A DNA stretch of 21,068 nt. Origin: Prevotella sp. UBA2850 (GTDB taxonomy: Bacteria > Bacteroidota > Bacteroidia > Bacteroidales > Bacteroidaceae). A program made the translations under genes and the position numbers. Within the stretch, counting starts at the first letter, position 1. Each line of letters starts with the position of its first letter. Location: positions 37,918 through 58,985 of the forward strand of contig DEFO01000048.1 of assembly GCA_002350805.1 (NCBI GenBank), written 5' to 3'. A model generated the notes under the pieces. That model did not search any database and was not told the origin of the DNA. It was given only the letters and a program-made list of their open reading frames with translations. Shown here piece after piece: positions 13,396 to 20,852 of the stretch.

Positions 13396-16020
13396 ATGAC
13401 ATACACCATCGAAAAAATAACCACCCTCATCGGAGCGCGTCGCTTCGGCAGCCACGAGTCCTACATCCGTTGGCTCCTTACCGACAGCCGCTCGCTCTGC
13501 TTCCCCGAAGAAACCCTGTTCTTTGCGCTGCATACCAAGCGCAATGACGGCCATCGCTACATCGACGACCTCTATCGGCGTGGAGTGCGCAACTTCGTCG
13601 TTGAGGTGGTCCCCGATCTGTTTCAGGAGCATTATCCCGAGGGTAATTTTCTGAAGGTCGTTAACACACAGGCCGCACTGCAACGGCTGGCTGAGCGCCA
13701 TCGCGACGAATTCAACATTCCCATCGTGGGCATCACTGGCTCCAACGGTAAGACCATGGTCAAAGAGTGGCTCTACCAGACGTTGTCGGGCGTGGGGTGT
13801 TGGTCAGAGACCGACCAGCAACAAGTACCTAGTACTGAACAGTCGTCTTCTGCTACCCAATATCTGCGGGTCACCCGTTCGCCGCGCAGCTTCAATTCGC
13901 AGATTGGTGTGCCCTTGTCGGTGTGGCTGCTGAACGAGCAGACACAGATAGGTATTTTCGAGGCAGGCATCAGTCAGCCGGGCGAGATGCTGGCCCTGCA
14001 TGACATCATCCAACCCACCATAGGCGTTCTCACCTCACTCGGTACGGCACATCAGGAGAATTTCCGCTCCATGGAGGAGAAATGCATGGAGAAGCTACAG
14101 CTCTTCCACGACACCGAGGCTATTGTCTATTGTTCCGACGACGATATCGTGAGCCGTTGTATCCGTCGCTCGCAGTACCAGGGATGCCGTCTCAACTGGT
14201 CGCGCTATAACGAGGAAGCGCCTGTCTTCGTGTCGAAGTGCGAGGTGGCTGGGGCCTGCTGCCACATTACTTATATATATAAGGGTGAGCAGCATGGCTA
14301 TGAGATACCGTTCATCGACGAAGCTTCGGTCGACAACTCCATCACCACCCTGGTCGTTGCGCTCCATCTGGGTCTTACTCCCGACCAGATAGCTGCTCGT
14401 ATGCGCCATCTCGAGCCGGTGGCCATGCGCTTAGAGGTCAAGCAGGGACAGCACGACTGCATCCTCATCAACGACTCTTACAACAGCGATATCAACTCAC
14501 TCGCCATTGCCCTCGATTTCATGAACCGTCGCGAGGAAAACCCGGGCAAAGAGGCATCGCTGACCAACCGTCATCCCTCTGCCCATACGCTCATCCTCAG
14601 CGACATCGACCAGAGTGGCGAACAGCCTGCCGTGCTCTATGGGCAGGTGGCGCAACTGGTTGCCCAGCAGGGAGTGGGCAAACTGATTGGCATCGGGCGC
14701 GAGATATCGTCGCAGCAGCATCTCATACAGGTGCCCGAGAAGTATTTCTTCGACAGCACACAGCAGTTCATCGACAGCGATGTGTTCCGTCAGCTGCATA
14801 GCGAACTGATTCTCCTGAAAGGCTCGCGCCGTTTCGGTTTCGACCAGCTGGCAGAGCTGCTGGAGGAGAAAGTCCACGAGACCATTCTCGAGGTCAACCT
14901 CAATGCGATGGTTGAGAACCTGAACTACTATCGTTCCTTCCTGCGGCCCGAGACCAAGCTGGTGTGCATGATCAAGGCCGACGGCTATGGAGCTGGAGCC
15001 GTGGAGATTGCGAAGACCTTGCAGGAACATCGGGTCGACTATCTGGCCGTGGCCGTGGCCGACGAGGGCGTCACCCTGCGCAAGGCTGGCATCACCAGCA
15101 ACATCATGATTATGAATCCTGAGGTGACCGCCTTCAAGACCATGTTCGATTACGACCTGGAGCCCGAAGTCTACTCCTTCCGTCTGCTCGACGCCCTGGT
15201 CAAGGCAGCCCGCAAGGAGGGTATCACCGGATGGCCCGTCCACATCAAGCTCGACACCGGCATGCACCGTCTCGGTTTCAAGGTGGCCGACCTCTCAGAG
15301 TCGCCCGACCAGATTGACCTGAACGACCCTGCCGTCCATTCCGACATCCCCGAGCTCATCAACCGCCTGAAACACCAGCAGGCCATCATCCCGCGCTCGG
15401 TGTTCTCACATTTCGTGGGTAGCGACAGCGACGATTTCGACCGTTTCTCCCTCCGTCAGTACGAGCTGTTTCTCAAAGGAAGCAGTCTGTTGCAGTCGGC
15501 CTTCAGTCATCACATCATCCGCCATATCGACAACTCGGCCGGCATCGAGCATTTTCCTGAGCGCCAGCTCGATATGTGTCGTCTGGGACTGGGCCTCTAT
15601 GGCATCGACCCGCGCGACAACCGCATCCTGCATACGGTCAGCACCCTCAAGACCACCATCCTGCAGCTGCGCCATGTGCCGAAGGAAGAGACCGTGGGCT
15701 ACAGCCGCAAGGGACACCTGCAGCGCGACAGCCTGATTGCCGCCATTCCCATTGGCTATGCCGACGGACTGAACCGCCGTCTCGGGCGAGGCAACTGCTA
15801 TTGTCTGGTCAACGGGCAGAAGGCCCCCTACGTTGGCAATATCTGTATGGATGTGGCCATGATCGATGTCACCGGCATTGACTGCCACGAGGGCGACCAG
15901 GTGGAGATTTTTGGCGAGCATCTGCCCGTCACCGTGCTCAGCGATGTGCTCGAGACCATCCCCTACGAGGTGCTCACTGGTGTCTCTACCCGCGTCAAGC
16001 GCGTCTATTTCTCTAGTTGA
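13396..16020 (+). CDS. Fused MurF-type D-Ala-D-Ala-adding ligase/alanine racemase
   Basis: An 874-residue fusion of a MurF-type ligase (residues 1 to about 490) with a PLP-dependent alanine racemase (about 495-874). MurF adds D-Ala-D-Ala to the UDP-MurNAc tripeptide; the racemase makes D-Ala from L-Ala. The ligase part has the P-loop GITGSNGKT (112-120), SPRSFNSQIGVPLSVW and INDSYNSD. The racemase part has the PLP lysine Lys527 in CMIKADGYGAG, TGMHRLGF, RLGLGLYG, the catalytic Tyr769 in VGYSRKGH, and PYVGNICMD. The fusion is standard for Bacteroidota, which usually also carry a separate murF. Unusual here are a Ser/Gln-rich stretch at about 132-158, right after the P-loop helix, and an extra segment at about 380-396. 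A hairpin terminator follows. Confidence 0.95.
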   Translation: MTYTIEKITTLIGARRFGSHESYIRWLLTDSRSLCFPEETLFFALHTKRNDGHRYIDDLYRRGVRNFVVEVVPDLFQEHYPEGNFLKVVNTQAALQRLAERHRDEFNIPIVGITGSNGKTMVKEWLYQTLSGVGCWSETDQQQVPSTEQSSSATQYLRVTRSPRSFNSQIGVPLSVWLLNEQTQIGIFEAGISQPGEMLALHDIIQPTIGVLTSLGTAHQENFRSMEEKCMEKLQLFHDTEAIVYCSDDDIVSRCIRRSQYQGCRLNWSRYNEEAPVFVSKCEVAGACCHITYIYKGEQHGYEIPFIDEASVDNSITTLVVALHLGLTPDQIAARMRHLEPVAMRLEVKQGQHDCILINDSYNSDINSLAIALDFMNRREENPGKEASLTNRHPSAHTLILSDIDQSGEQPAVLYGQVAQLVAQQGVGKLIGIGREISSQQHLIQVPEKYFFDSTQQFIDSDVFRQLHSELILLKGSRRFGFDQLAELLEEKVHETILEVNLNAMVENLNYYRSFLRPETKLVCMIKADGYGAGAVEIAKTLQEHRVDYLAVAVADEGVTLRKAGITSNIMIMNPEVTAFKTMFDYDLEPEVYSFRLLDALVKAARKEGITGWPVHIKLDTGMHRLGFKVADLSESPDQIDLNDPAVHSDIPELINRLKHQQAIIPRSVFSHFVGSDSDDFDRFSLRQYELFLKGSSLLQSAFSHHIIRHIDNSAGIEHFPERQLDMCRLGLGLYGIDPRDNRILHTVSTLKTTILQLRHVPKEETVGYSRKGHLQRDSLIAAIPIGYADGLNRRLGRGNCYCLVNGQKAPYVGNICMDVAMIDVTGIDCHEGDQVEIFGEHLPVTVLSDVLETIPYEVLTGVSTRVKRVYFSS

Positions 16021-16029
16021 CAGCACACT

Positions 16030-16068
16030 GCGTTCTTCGGGACTCACTGTTTCCCGGAGAACGCTTTA
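16030..16068 (+). terminator. Rho-independent terminator after murF-alr
   Basis: GCGTTCTTCGGG (16030-16041) and CCCGGAGAACGC (16053-16064) form a 12-base stem with one G-U pair and an 11-base loop, ten bases after the stop codon. The T tract (TTTATC) is short. It marks the likely end of the yfhO to murF-alr transcript. Confidence 0.8.
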
Positions 16069-16134
16069 TCATAAAAAAGTAAACGATTTCGTAAAAAATA
16101 TCCCTACTTCTACGTCTAATTCCTAACTTTTTTG

Positions 16135-16142
16135 TATCTTTG
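16135..16142 (+). promoter_or_regulatory. Bacteroidota -7 promoter element for the MFS gene
   Basis: TATCTTTG fits TAnnTTTG and lies 41 bases before the ATG at 16184, after an AT-rich tract. No clear TTG is seen at -33. The leader is A-rich (AAACAAATCTAACAATAACA) with no Shine-Dalgarno sequence, as is usual in this phylum. Confidence 0.75.
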
Positions 16143-16183
16143 CGCTCACTTCAACTGAATCTTAAACAAATCTAACAATAACA

Positions 16184-17653
16184 ATGAGTTCTGTACAAAC
16201 TTCAAAGATGACCAATTATCGTTGGGTTATCTGTTCTATGTTGTTTTTTGCGACAACTGTTAACTACATGGACCGCCAGGTGCTTTCGCTCACATGGAAA
16301 GACTTTATTGCACCCGAGTTCCACTGGACCGATGCCGACTACGGTACCATCACCTCCGTTTTCTCTATCCTCTATGCCGTGTTCTGCCTCTTCGCAGGTA
16401 AGTTCATCGACTGGATGGGCACTAAGAAAGGTTATCTCTGGGCCATCTTCGTGTGGTCGCTGGGTGCCTGTATGCATGCTGCCTGTGGCTGGGTGACCAT
16501 GAAGATCGAGGGTGTTCCCTCTATCGCTGCCCTCCGTGCCGTTGAGGCTGGTTCGATGACCGCCCTCAGCATCGCCACCGTCAGCGTCTATCTGTTCCTC
16601 TTCTGCCGTGCCGTCCTGGCTCTTGGTGAGAGCGGAAACTTCCCCGCAGCTATCAAGGTGACGGCCGAGTACTTCCCCAAGAAAGACCGTGCCTTCGCCA
16701 CTTCTATCTTCAATGCCGGTGCATCGGTAGGTGCCCTGGCCGCTCCTATTAGCATTCCGCCCCTTGCCGAGGCTTTCGGCTGGGAGATGGCGTTCATCAT
16801 CATCGGTGGACTGGGCTTCATCTGGATGGCCCTCTGGGTGTTCATCTACGATAAGCCCAACAAGAGCAAGCACGTCAATGCAGCTGAGCTCACCTACATC
16901 AACCAGGATGCTGAGACCGACGAAGATCCCAAGGATGCCAACGACGAGGGTCCTGCTATCAGCTTTGCCAAGTGCTTCACCTTCAAGCAGACCTGGTCGT
17001 TCATCGTCGGTAAGTTCATGACCGATGGCGTATGGTGGTTCTATCTGTTCTGGGCACCTGCTTACTTCTCCGATCAGTTCGGCTATAAGTCAAGCTCAGG
17101 CATGGGCCAGCTGCTCATCTTCACCCTCTATTTCATCGTTACCGTGCTCAGCATCTTCGGCGGTTATCTGCCCAAGCTGTTCGTAGAGCGCCGGGGCATG
17201 AACCCCTATGCAGGCCGCATGCTCGCCATGCTCATCTTCGCCTTCTTCCCCCTCTTCGCGCTGTTCGCCCAGCCGCTGGCTATGTGGCAGAACTCGCCCA
17301 TCGACCCCGCATGGTGGCCCGCCATCATCATCGGTCTGGCCGGAGCAGGCCATCAGGCATGGAGTGCCAATATCTTCTCTACCGTTGGTGATATGTTCCC
17401 CAAGTCGACCATTGCCACCATCACCGGTATTGGTGCCATGGCAGGAGGTCTGGGCTCGATGCTCATCAACAAAATTTCGGGTAACCTCTTCACCTACGCC
17501 GAGGGTCAGGGTGCAGCCTTCCAGTTCATGGGTTATGAGGGCAAGCCTGCCGCCTATATGATTGTCTTCTGTTTCTGTGCCGTGGCCTATCTCATCGGCT
17601 GGATTATCATGAAGACCCTCGTACCTAAGTACAAGCCCGTGGTGGTAGAGTAA
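16184..17653 (+). CDS. MFS transporter, hexuronate (ExuT)-like
   Basis: A 489-residue major facilitator superfamily protein of the anion:cation symporter group, with about 12 membrane helices. Family landmarks are NYMDRQVLSL in helix 1, the loop 2-3 motif GKFIDWMGTKKGY, ALGESGNFPAAIKVTAEYFPKKDRAFATSIFNAGASVGALAAP in helices 4-5 (the organic-anion signature), and AGAGHQAWSANIFSTVGDMFPK in the second half. The nearest well-known relatives are the hexuronate transporters ExuT/UxuT. A role in glucuronate or galacturonate uptake is therefore likely but not proven, since sugar-acid and phthalate carriers share these motifs. It has its own promoter and terminator, so it is a single-gene unit. The GH2 enzyme of the upstream operon could supply its substrate. 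Confidence 0.9.
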   Translation: MSSVQTSKMTNYRWVICSMLFFATTVNYMDRQVLSLTWKDFIAPEFHWTDADYGTITSVFSILYAVFCLFAGKFIDWMGTKKGYLWAIFVWSLGACMHAACGWVTMKIEGVPSIAALRAVEAGSMTALSIATVSVYLFLFCRAVLALGESGNFPAAIKVTAEYFPKKDRAFATSIFNAGASVGALAAPISIPPLAEAFGWEMAFIIIGGLGFIWMALWVFIYDKPNKSKHVNAAELTYINQDAETDEDPKDANDEGPAISFAKCFTFKQTWSFIVGKFMTDGVWWFYLFWAPAYFSDQFGYKSSSGMGQLLIFTLYFIVTVLSIFGGYLPKLFVERRGMNPYAGRMLAMLIFAFFPLFALFAQPLAMWQNSPIDPAWWPAIIIGLAGAGHQAWSANIFSTVGDMFPKSTIATITGIGAMAGGLGSMLINKISGNLFTYAEGQGAAFQFMGYEGKPAAYMIVFCFCAVAYLIGWIIMKTLVPKYKPVVVE

Positions 17654-17690
17654 ACGAGAAAGAAGTCCATAAGTAAATAACATCATTAAC

Positions 17691-17731
17691 AACAGTTGCT
17701 GTGTTTGAGAAAACATGGCAACTGTTTTTTT
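17691..17731 (+). terminator. Rho-independent terminator after the MFS gene
   Basis: AACAGTTGCTGTGTTT (17691-17706) and AAACATGGCAACTGTT (17711-17726) form a 16-pair stem with two G-U wobbles and a GAGA loop, followed by a run of T residues to 17731. This is a very strong hairpin ending the transporter transcript. Confidence 0.92.
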
Positions 17732-17851
17732 ATGTTCCACGGAAACCAGCAATGCTGCTGAATCGGCCCGCAGTTTTTTATATTTAAAGATATTCTGTCA
17801 GTCCGTCTGCCCATCTCTCTCCACTCGGGTGAGCTGGAAGGGGGGATAAGG

Positions 17852-17896
17852 GGATAATTGAAAATTGATAATTGATAATTGAAAATGGATAATTAG
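17852..17896. repeat. AT-rich ATAATTGA-type direct repeats
   Basis: The motif GATAATTGA and close variants (GAAAATTGA, GAAAATGGA) repeat about every 8-9 bases across this patch. A related sequence, ATAATGGATAATTA, lies in the mtnN/yfhO divergent promoter region (about 5326-5339). It looks like a dispersed intergenic sequence of this genome. Confidence 0.65.
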
Positions 17897-17957
17897 AGTG
17901 TACCTCAGCTAATAGAAATGGAGGCAGAACGGGATGGATTGGCAGTGATTGAAGGCT

Positions 17958-17988
17958 GAAAAAGGTCTGAAGGCTAACCTTCAGACCT
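17958..17988 (-). terminator. Rho-independent terminator of the hut operon
   Basis: AGGTCTGAAGG (17963-17973) and CCTTCAGACCT (17978-17988) make a perfect 11-base stem with a 4-base loop. On the minus strand the stem is followed by TTTTTC. It lies seven bases past the hutI stop codon. Confidence 0.92.
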
Positions 17989-17995
17989 ATGTTTT

Positions 17996-19276
17996 CTATT
18001 CCCTGTCGATGAGCTGTCCTTTCAATATCACCTGCCGGATGACGGGCGATGTATAGGCATAGGGCAGGAAGTCGATGGAGGGGATGGGGTCGGTGATGAT
18101 GAGGTTGGCGACCTTTCCCTGAGCAATGGAACCGTAGTCACGGCTAATGCCCATGGCGGCGGCTGTGTTGATGGTGGCGGCGTTGATGGCCTCGGCGGGG
18201 AGGAGTCGCATCTTGATGCATGCCAGTGAGACGACGAACTTCATGTCGCCAGAGGGTGTGGAGCCAGGATTGTAGTCGCTGGCAATGGCGAGGGGGAGTC
18301 CGGCGCTGATGATCTTACGAGCCGGTGCGAAGGGCATGTTGAGGAAGAACGAGGTGCCGGGCAGGGCCGTGGGGATGGTGCGATGGTAGCCGTTGGCAGC
18401 AGCGTGTTCGCCATTGCTGACGAGCAACTGGATGTCGCGGTCGGTCATGCTCTCGAGGTGGTCGACGCTGAGGGCCTGATAGTGGGTGGCAACCTCGACG
18501 CCTCCGGAGTCGGCGAGCTCTTGTCCGTGAATCTTGCCGCGCAGTCCGTATTTGGCGCCGGCAGCGAGGATGCGTGCTGTCTCCTGAGGAGTGAAGAATC
18601 CATCGTCGCAGAACACATCGATGAAGTCGGCAAGCTGTTGGCGGGCCACCTCGGGGATCATCTCGTGGATGATGAGGTCGACATAGTCGGCCTGTCGTCC
18701 CTGGTAGGCGCGTCCGACGGCATGGGCGCCGAGGAAGGTGCTCCTGACACAGAGAGGAGCGGTTTGGCGGATGCGGCGTATGACGCGCAGCATCTTGAGC
18801 TCGTCGTCGGTGTTGAGTCCGTAGCCGCTTTTGATCTCGACGGCGCCGGTGCCCTTGCGGATAATCTCGCGGATGCGTTGCATGGCCTGTTGGTAGAGTT
18901 CGTCCTCGCTCATGTGGTGGAGGCGGTCGGCGGAGTTGAGGATGCCTCCTCCGCGGCGGGCAATCTCGGCGTAGCTGAGGCCTTGTATCTTGTCGACGAA
19001 CTCACCCTCGCGGCTGCCCGCATAGACAATGTGGGTGTGGGAGTCGCAGAAGGATGGCAGGACGGTGCCTCCCTGGGCATCGTAGACCTCAGTGCCTGGC
19101 TCGAGGTCGGGTGTGCCGTCGGCGAGGGAGCCCCAGGCGCTTATCTTCTCATCGGCAATGAGGAGCCAGGCGTCGGGAAGAACCTCGAGACGAGCCATCT
19201 GGGGCCCTTGCAGGCAGGGCAAGCCCTGGTCGATACCTGCAAGGGTGCCTATGTTGGTGATGAGCAGACGGTTCAT
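17996..19276 (-). CDS. hutI: Imidazolonepropionase HutI
   Basis: HutI hydrolyses 4-imidazolone-5-propionate to N-formimidoyl-L-glutamate, the third step of histidine degradation. The protein has 426 residues, near the usual 400-420, and belongs to the metal-dependent amidohydrolases. The metal site is the HxH of SFCDSHTHIVYAGSR (His80, His82), His250 in GKIHGQEL and Asp334 in IASDYNPGS. His273 in VDHLE and the PTALPGTSFFLN strand complete the active site. The ATG overlaps the hutH stop codon (ATGA), so translation is probably coupled. It is the last gene of the hut transcript, closed by a perfect hairpin. Formimidoylglutamate must be processed by genes outside this window. Confidence 0.97.
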   Translation of the reverse strand: MNRLLITNIGTLAGIDQGLPCLQGPQMARLEVLPDAWLLIADEKISAWGSLADGTPDLEPGTEVYDAQGGTVLPSFCDSHTHIVYAGSREGEFVDKIQGLSYAEIARRGGGILNSADRLHHMSEDELYQQAMQRIREIIRKGTGAVEIKSGYGLNTDDELKMLRVIRRIRQTAPLCVRSTFLGAHAVGRAYQGRQADYVDLIIHEMIPEVARQQLADFIDVFCDDGFFTPQETARILAAGAKYGLRGKIHGQELADSGGVEVATHYQALSVDHLESMTDRDIQLLVSNGEHAAANGYHRTIPTALPGTSFFLNMPFAPARKIISAGLPLAIASDYNPGSTPSGDMKFVVSLACIKMRLLPAEAINAATINTAAAMGISRDYGSIAQGKVANLIITDPIPSIDFLPYAYTSPVIRQVILKGQLIDRE

Positions 19277-20760
19277 AGCGGGTTGTGTGTGCGCAGGAAC
19301 TGGATGGAATGCTCGATGTGCGGATACATGAGCTCGTCGTTGAGGATGAAGGGAACGACCTTGCGGTAGTCGTCGTGGAGTTGTACGATGGCGGGCGACG
19401 ACTTCAGCGGCAGGCGGAAGTCGAGGGCCTGGGCGGCATTGAACAGTTCGATGGCGAGGACGCGCTCGGTGTTAAGGATGACCTTATAGAGCTTGATGGC
19501 GGCATTGGCGCCCATGGAGACGAGGTCTTCCTGGTCCTGGCATGAGGGGATGGAGTCGACGGACGACGGCATGGCGAGACTCTTGTTGAGTGAGACGACG
19601 GAGGCAGCGGTGTATTGTGTGATCATGAATCCGCTGTTGACGCCCGGGTTGGCAACCAGGAAGCTGGGCAGTCCGCGAGTGCCGGACACCAGTCGGTAGA
19701 TGCGTCGCTCGGAGATGTCGGCGAGTTCGCTCATGGCGATGGAGAGGAAGTCGATGGGCAGTGCGATGGGCTCGCCGTGGAAGTTGCCGGCCGAGATGAT
19801 AAGGTCGTCGTCAGGGCAGACGGTGGGGTTGTCGGTGGCCGAGTTGATTTCGATGTCTATGACGGAGCGGACATAGCGGATGGTGTCTTTGACGGCTCCG
19901 TGTACCTGTGGCACGCACCGGAAGGAGTACGGGTCTTGGACATGTGCCTTGATGTTGTTGATGAGCTGGCTACCCTCAAGCAACTCGCGCATGCGGCGGG
20001 CGGTCTCTATCTGTCCGAGGTGCGGACGCACGGCATGCACGGCATGGGTGAACGGCTCGATGCGTCCGTCGAAGGCGTCGAGTGACATGGCGGCAATCTT
20101 GTCGGCCCAGTCGCTGAGACGCTTGGCCTGGAGAAGCGACCACACAGCAAAGGCACTCATGTTCTGGGTGCCGTTGAGCAGGGCCAGTCCTTCTTTCGAA
20201 GCCAGTTCGATGGGCTTCCAGCGTTTTTTGTGGAGAATCTCCTCGCCAGACATGATTTTTCCCTGATACTCAACTTCGCCGAGTCCAAGCAGGGGGAGGC
20301 AGAGATGGGCTAGCGGCACGAGGTCGCCCGATGCGCCGAGCGAGCCCTGTTTGTAGACGACGGGATAGATATCATTGTTGAAGAACTGGATGAGGCGCAT
20401 GACTGTGTCCATCTTGGCACCCGAGAAACCATAGCTGAGCGACTGGATCTTGAGGAGCATCATGATTTTTACGATGTCGTTGGGCACCCGTTCGCCGGTG
20501 CCGCAGGCATGGCTCTTGATGAGGTTGACCTGCAGTCGCGAGAGCTGGTCTTTGCCAATGCTGACGTTGCAGAGCGATCCGAAGCCGGTGGTGACGCCGT
20601 AGATAGGCTCGCCATTGCTGCTGATTTTCTTGTCGAGGTAACTGCGGCAGCGGCGGATGCGCTGCTTGGCATCCTCGCTGAGCTCTAGTTTGGCTTGGCT
20701 GTAGATAATCTCACCTATTTTCTCGATGGTGAGGTGTTCGGCTGATATGTAGTGGGTCAT
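19273..20760 (-). CDS. hutH: Histidine ammonia-lyase HutH
   Basis: HutH removes ammonia from L-histidine to give urocanate, the first step of histidine breakdown. The protein has 495 residues, the normal length. It shows Tyr54 in YGVTTGFGSL and the Ala-Ser-Gly triplet at residues 143-145 (GSLGASGDLVPLAHL) that cyclises to the MIO electrophile. LLNGTQ, SATDNPTV, SAGNFHGEPIA and SCQDQEDLVSMG are further family landmarks. All catalytic elements are present. The start is preceded on its strand by an A-rich stretch and no Shine-Dalgarno sequence. It lies between hutU and hutI on the same strand, with 92 bases to the hutU stop and a 4-base overlap with hutI. Confidence 0.97.
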   Translation of the reverse strand: MTHYISAEHLTIEKIGEIIYSQAKLELSEDAKQRIRRCRSYLDKKISSNGEPIYGVTTGFGSLCNVSIGKDQLSRLQVNLIKSHACGTGERVPNDIVKIMMLLKIQSLSYGFSGAKMDTVMRLIQFFNNDIYPVVYKQGSLGASGDLVPLAHLCLPLLGLGEVEYQGKIMSGEEILHKKRWKPIELASKEGLALLNGTQNMSAFAVWSLLQAKRLSDWADKIAAMSLDAFDGRIEPFTHAVHAVRPHLGQIETARRMRELLEGSQLINNIKAHVQDPYSFRCVPQVHGAVKDTIRYVRSVIDIEINSATDNPTVCPDDDLIISAGNFHGEPIALPIDFLSIAMSELADISERRIYRLVSGTRGLPSFLVANPGVNSGFMITQYTAASVVSLNKSLAMPSSVDSIPSCQDQEDLVSMGANAAIKLYKVILNTERVLAIELFNAAQALDFRLPLKSSPAIVQLHDDYRKVVPFILNDELMYPHIEHSIQFLRTHNPL

Positions 20761-20780
20761 TTTTTTTATTTTTTTTCGAG

Positions 20781-20845
20781 GATTCTCTAGGAATACCTAG
20801 GAAGGCCTAGGAAAACCTAGGATATCCTAGGCCTATGAATCCTAG
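20781..20845. repeat. 10-base periodic CCTAGG array between hutU and hutH
   Basis: CTAG occurs at 20787, 20797, 20807, 20817 and 20827, exactly ten bases apart, and once more at 20842. The repeated decamer is close to GAANNCCTAG. Within it CCTAGGATATCCTAGG (20816-20831) is a perfect palindrome, and AGGCCTAGG (20803-20811) pairs with CCTAGGCCT (20826-20834). The array fills most of the hutU-hutH gap and would be transcribed in the hut mRNA. The function is unknown. Confidence 0.88.
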
Positions 20846-20852
20846 TGGTTCT

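Larger units (their letters stand above)
17654..17995. other. Spacer between convergent genes: two terminators and AT-rich repeats
   Basis: This gap between the MFS gene and hutI holds the MFS terminator (17691-17731), an AT-rich direct-repeat patch (17852-17896) and the hut terminator (17958-17988). Between them (17732-17851) I see no ORF, promoter or stable hairpin. Confidence 0.7.

Noticed and set aside
18383..19369. 328-residue plus-strand ORF opposite hutI
   Set aside because: It is the complement of a gene with all metal ligands; the composition (Gly/Ala/Val/Asp) is typical of an antisense shadow.
20761..20776. Near-continuous T tract before hutH as a terminator
   Set aside because: On the hut transcript it reads as an A-rich stretch just upstream of the hutH ATG, which fits a Bacteroidota translation start region; it would be a T tract only on the opposite strand, where no gene ends.
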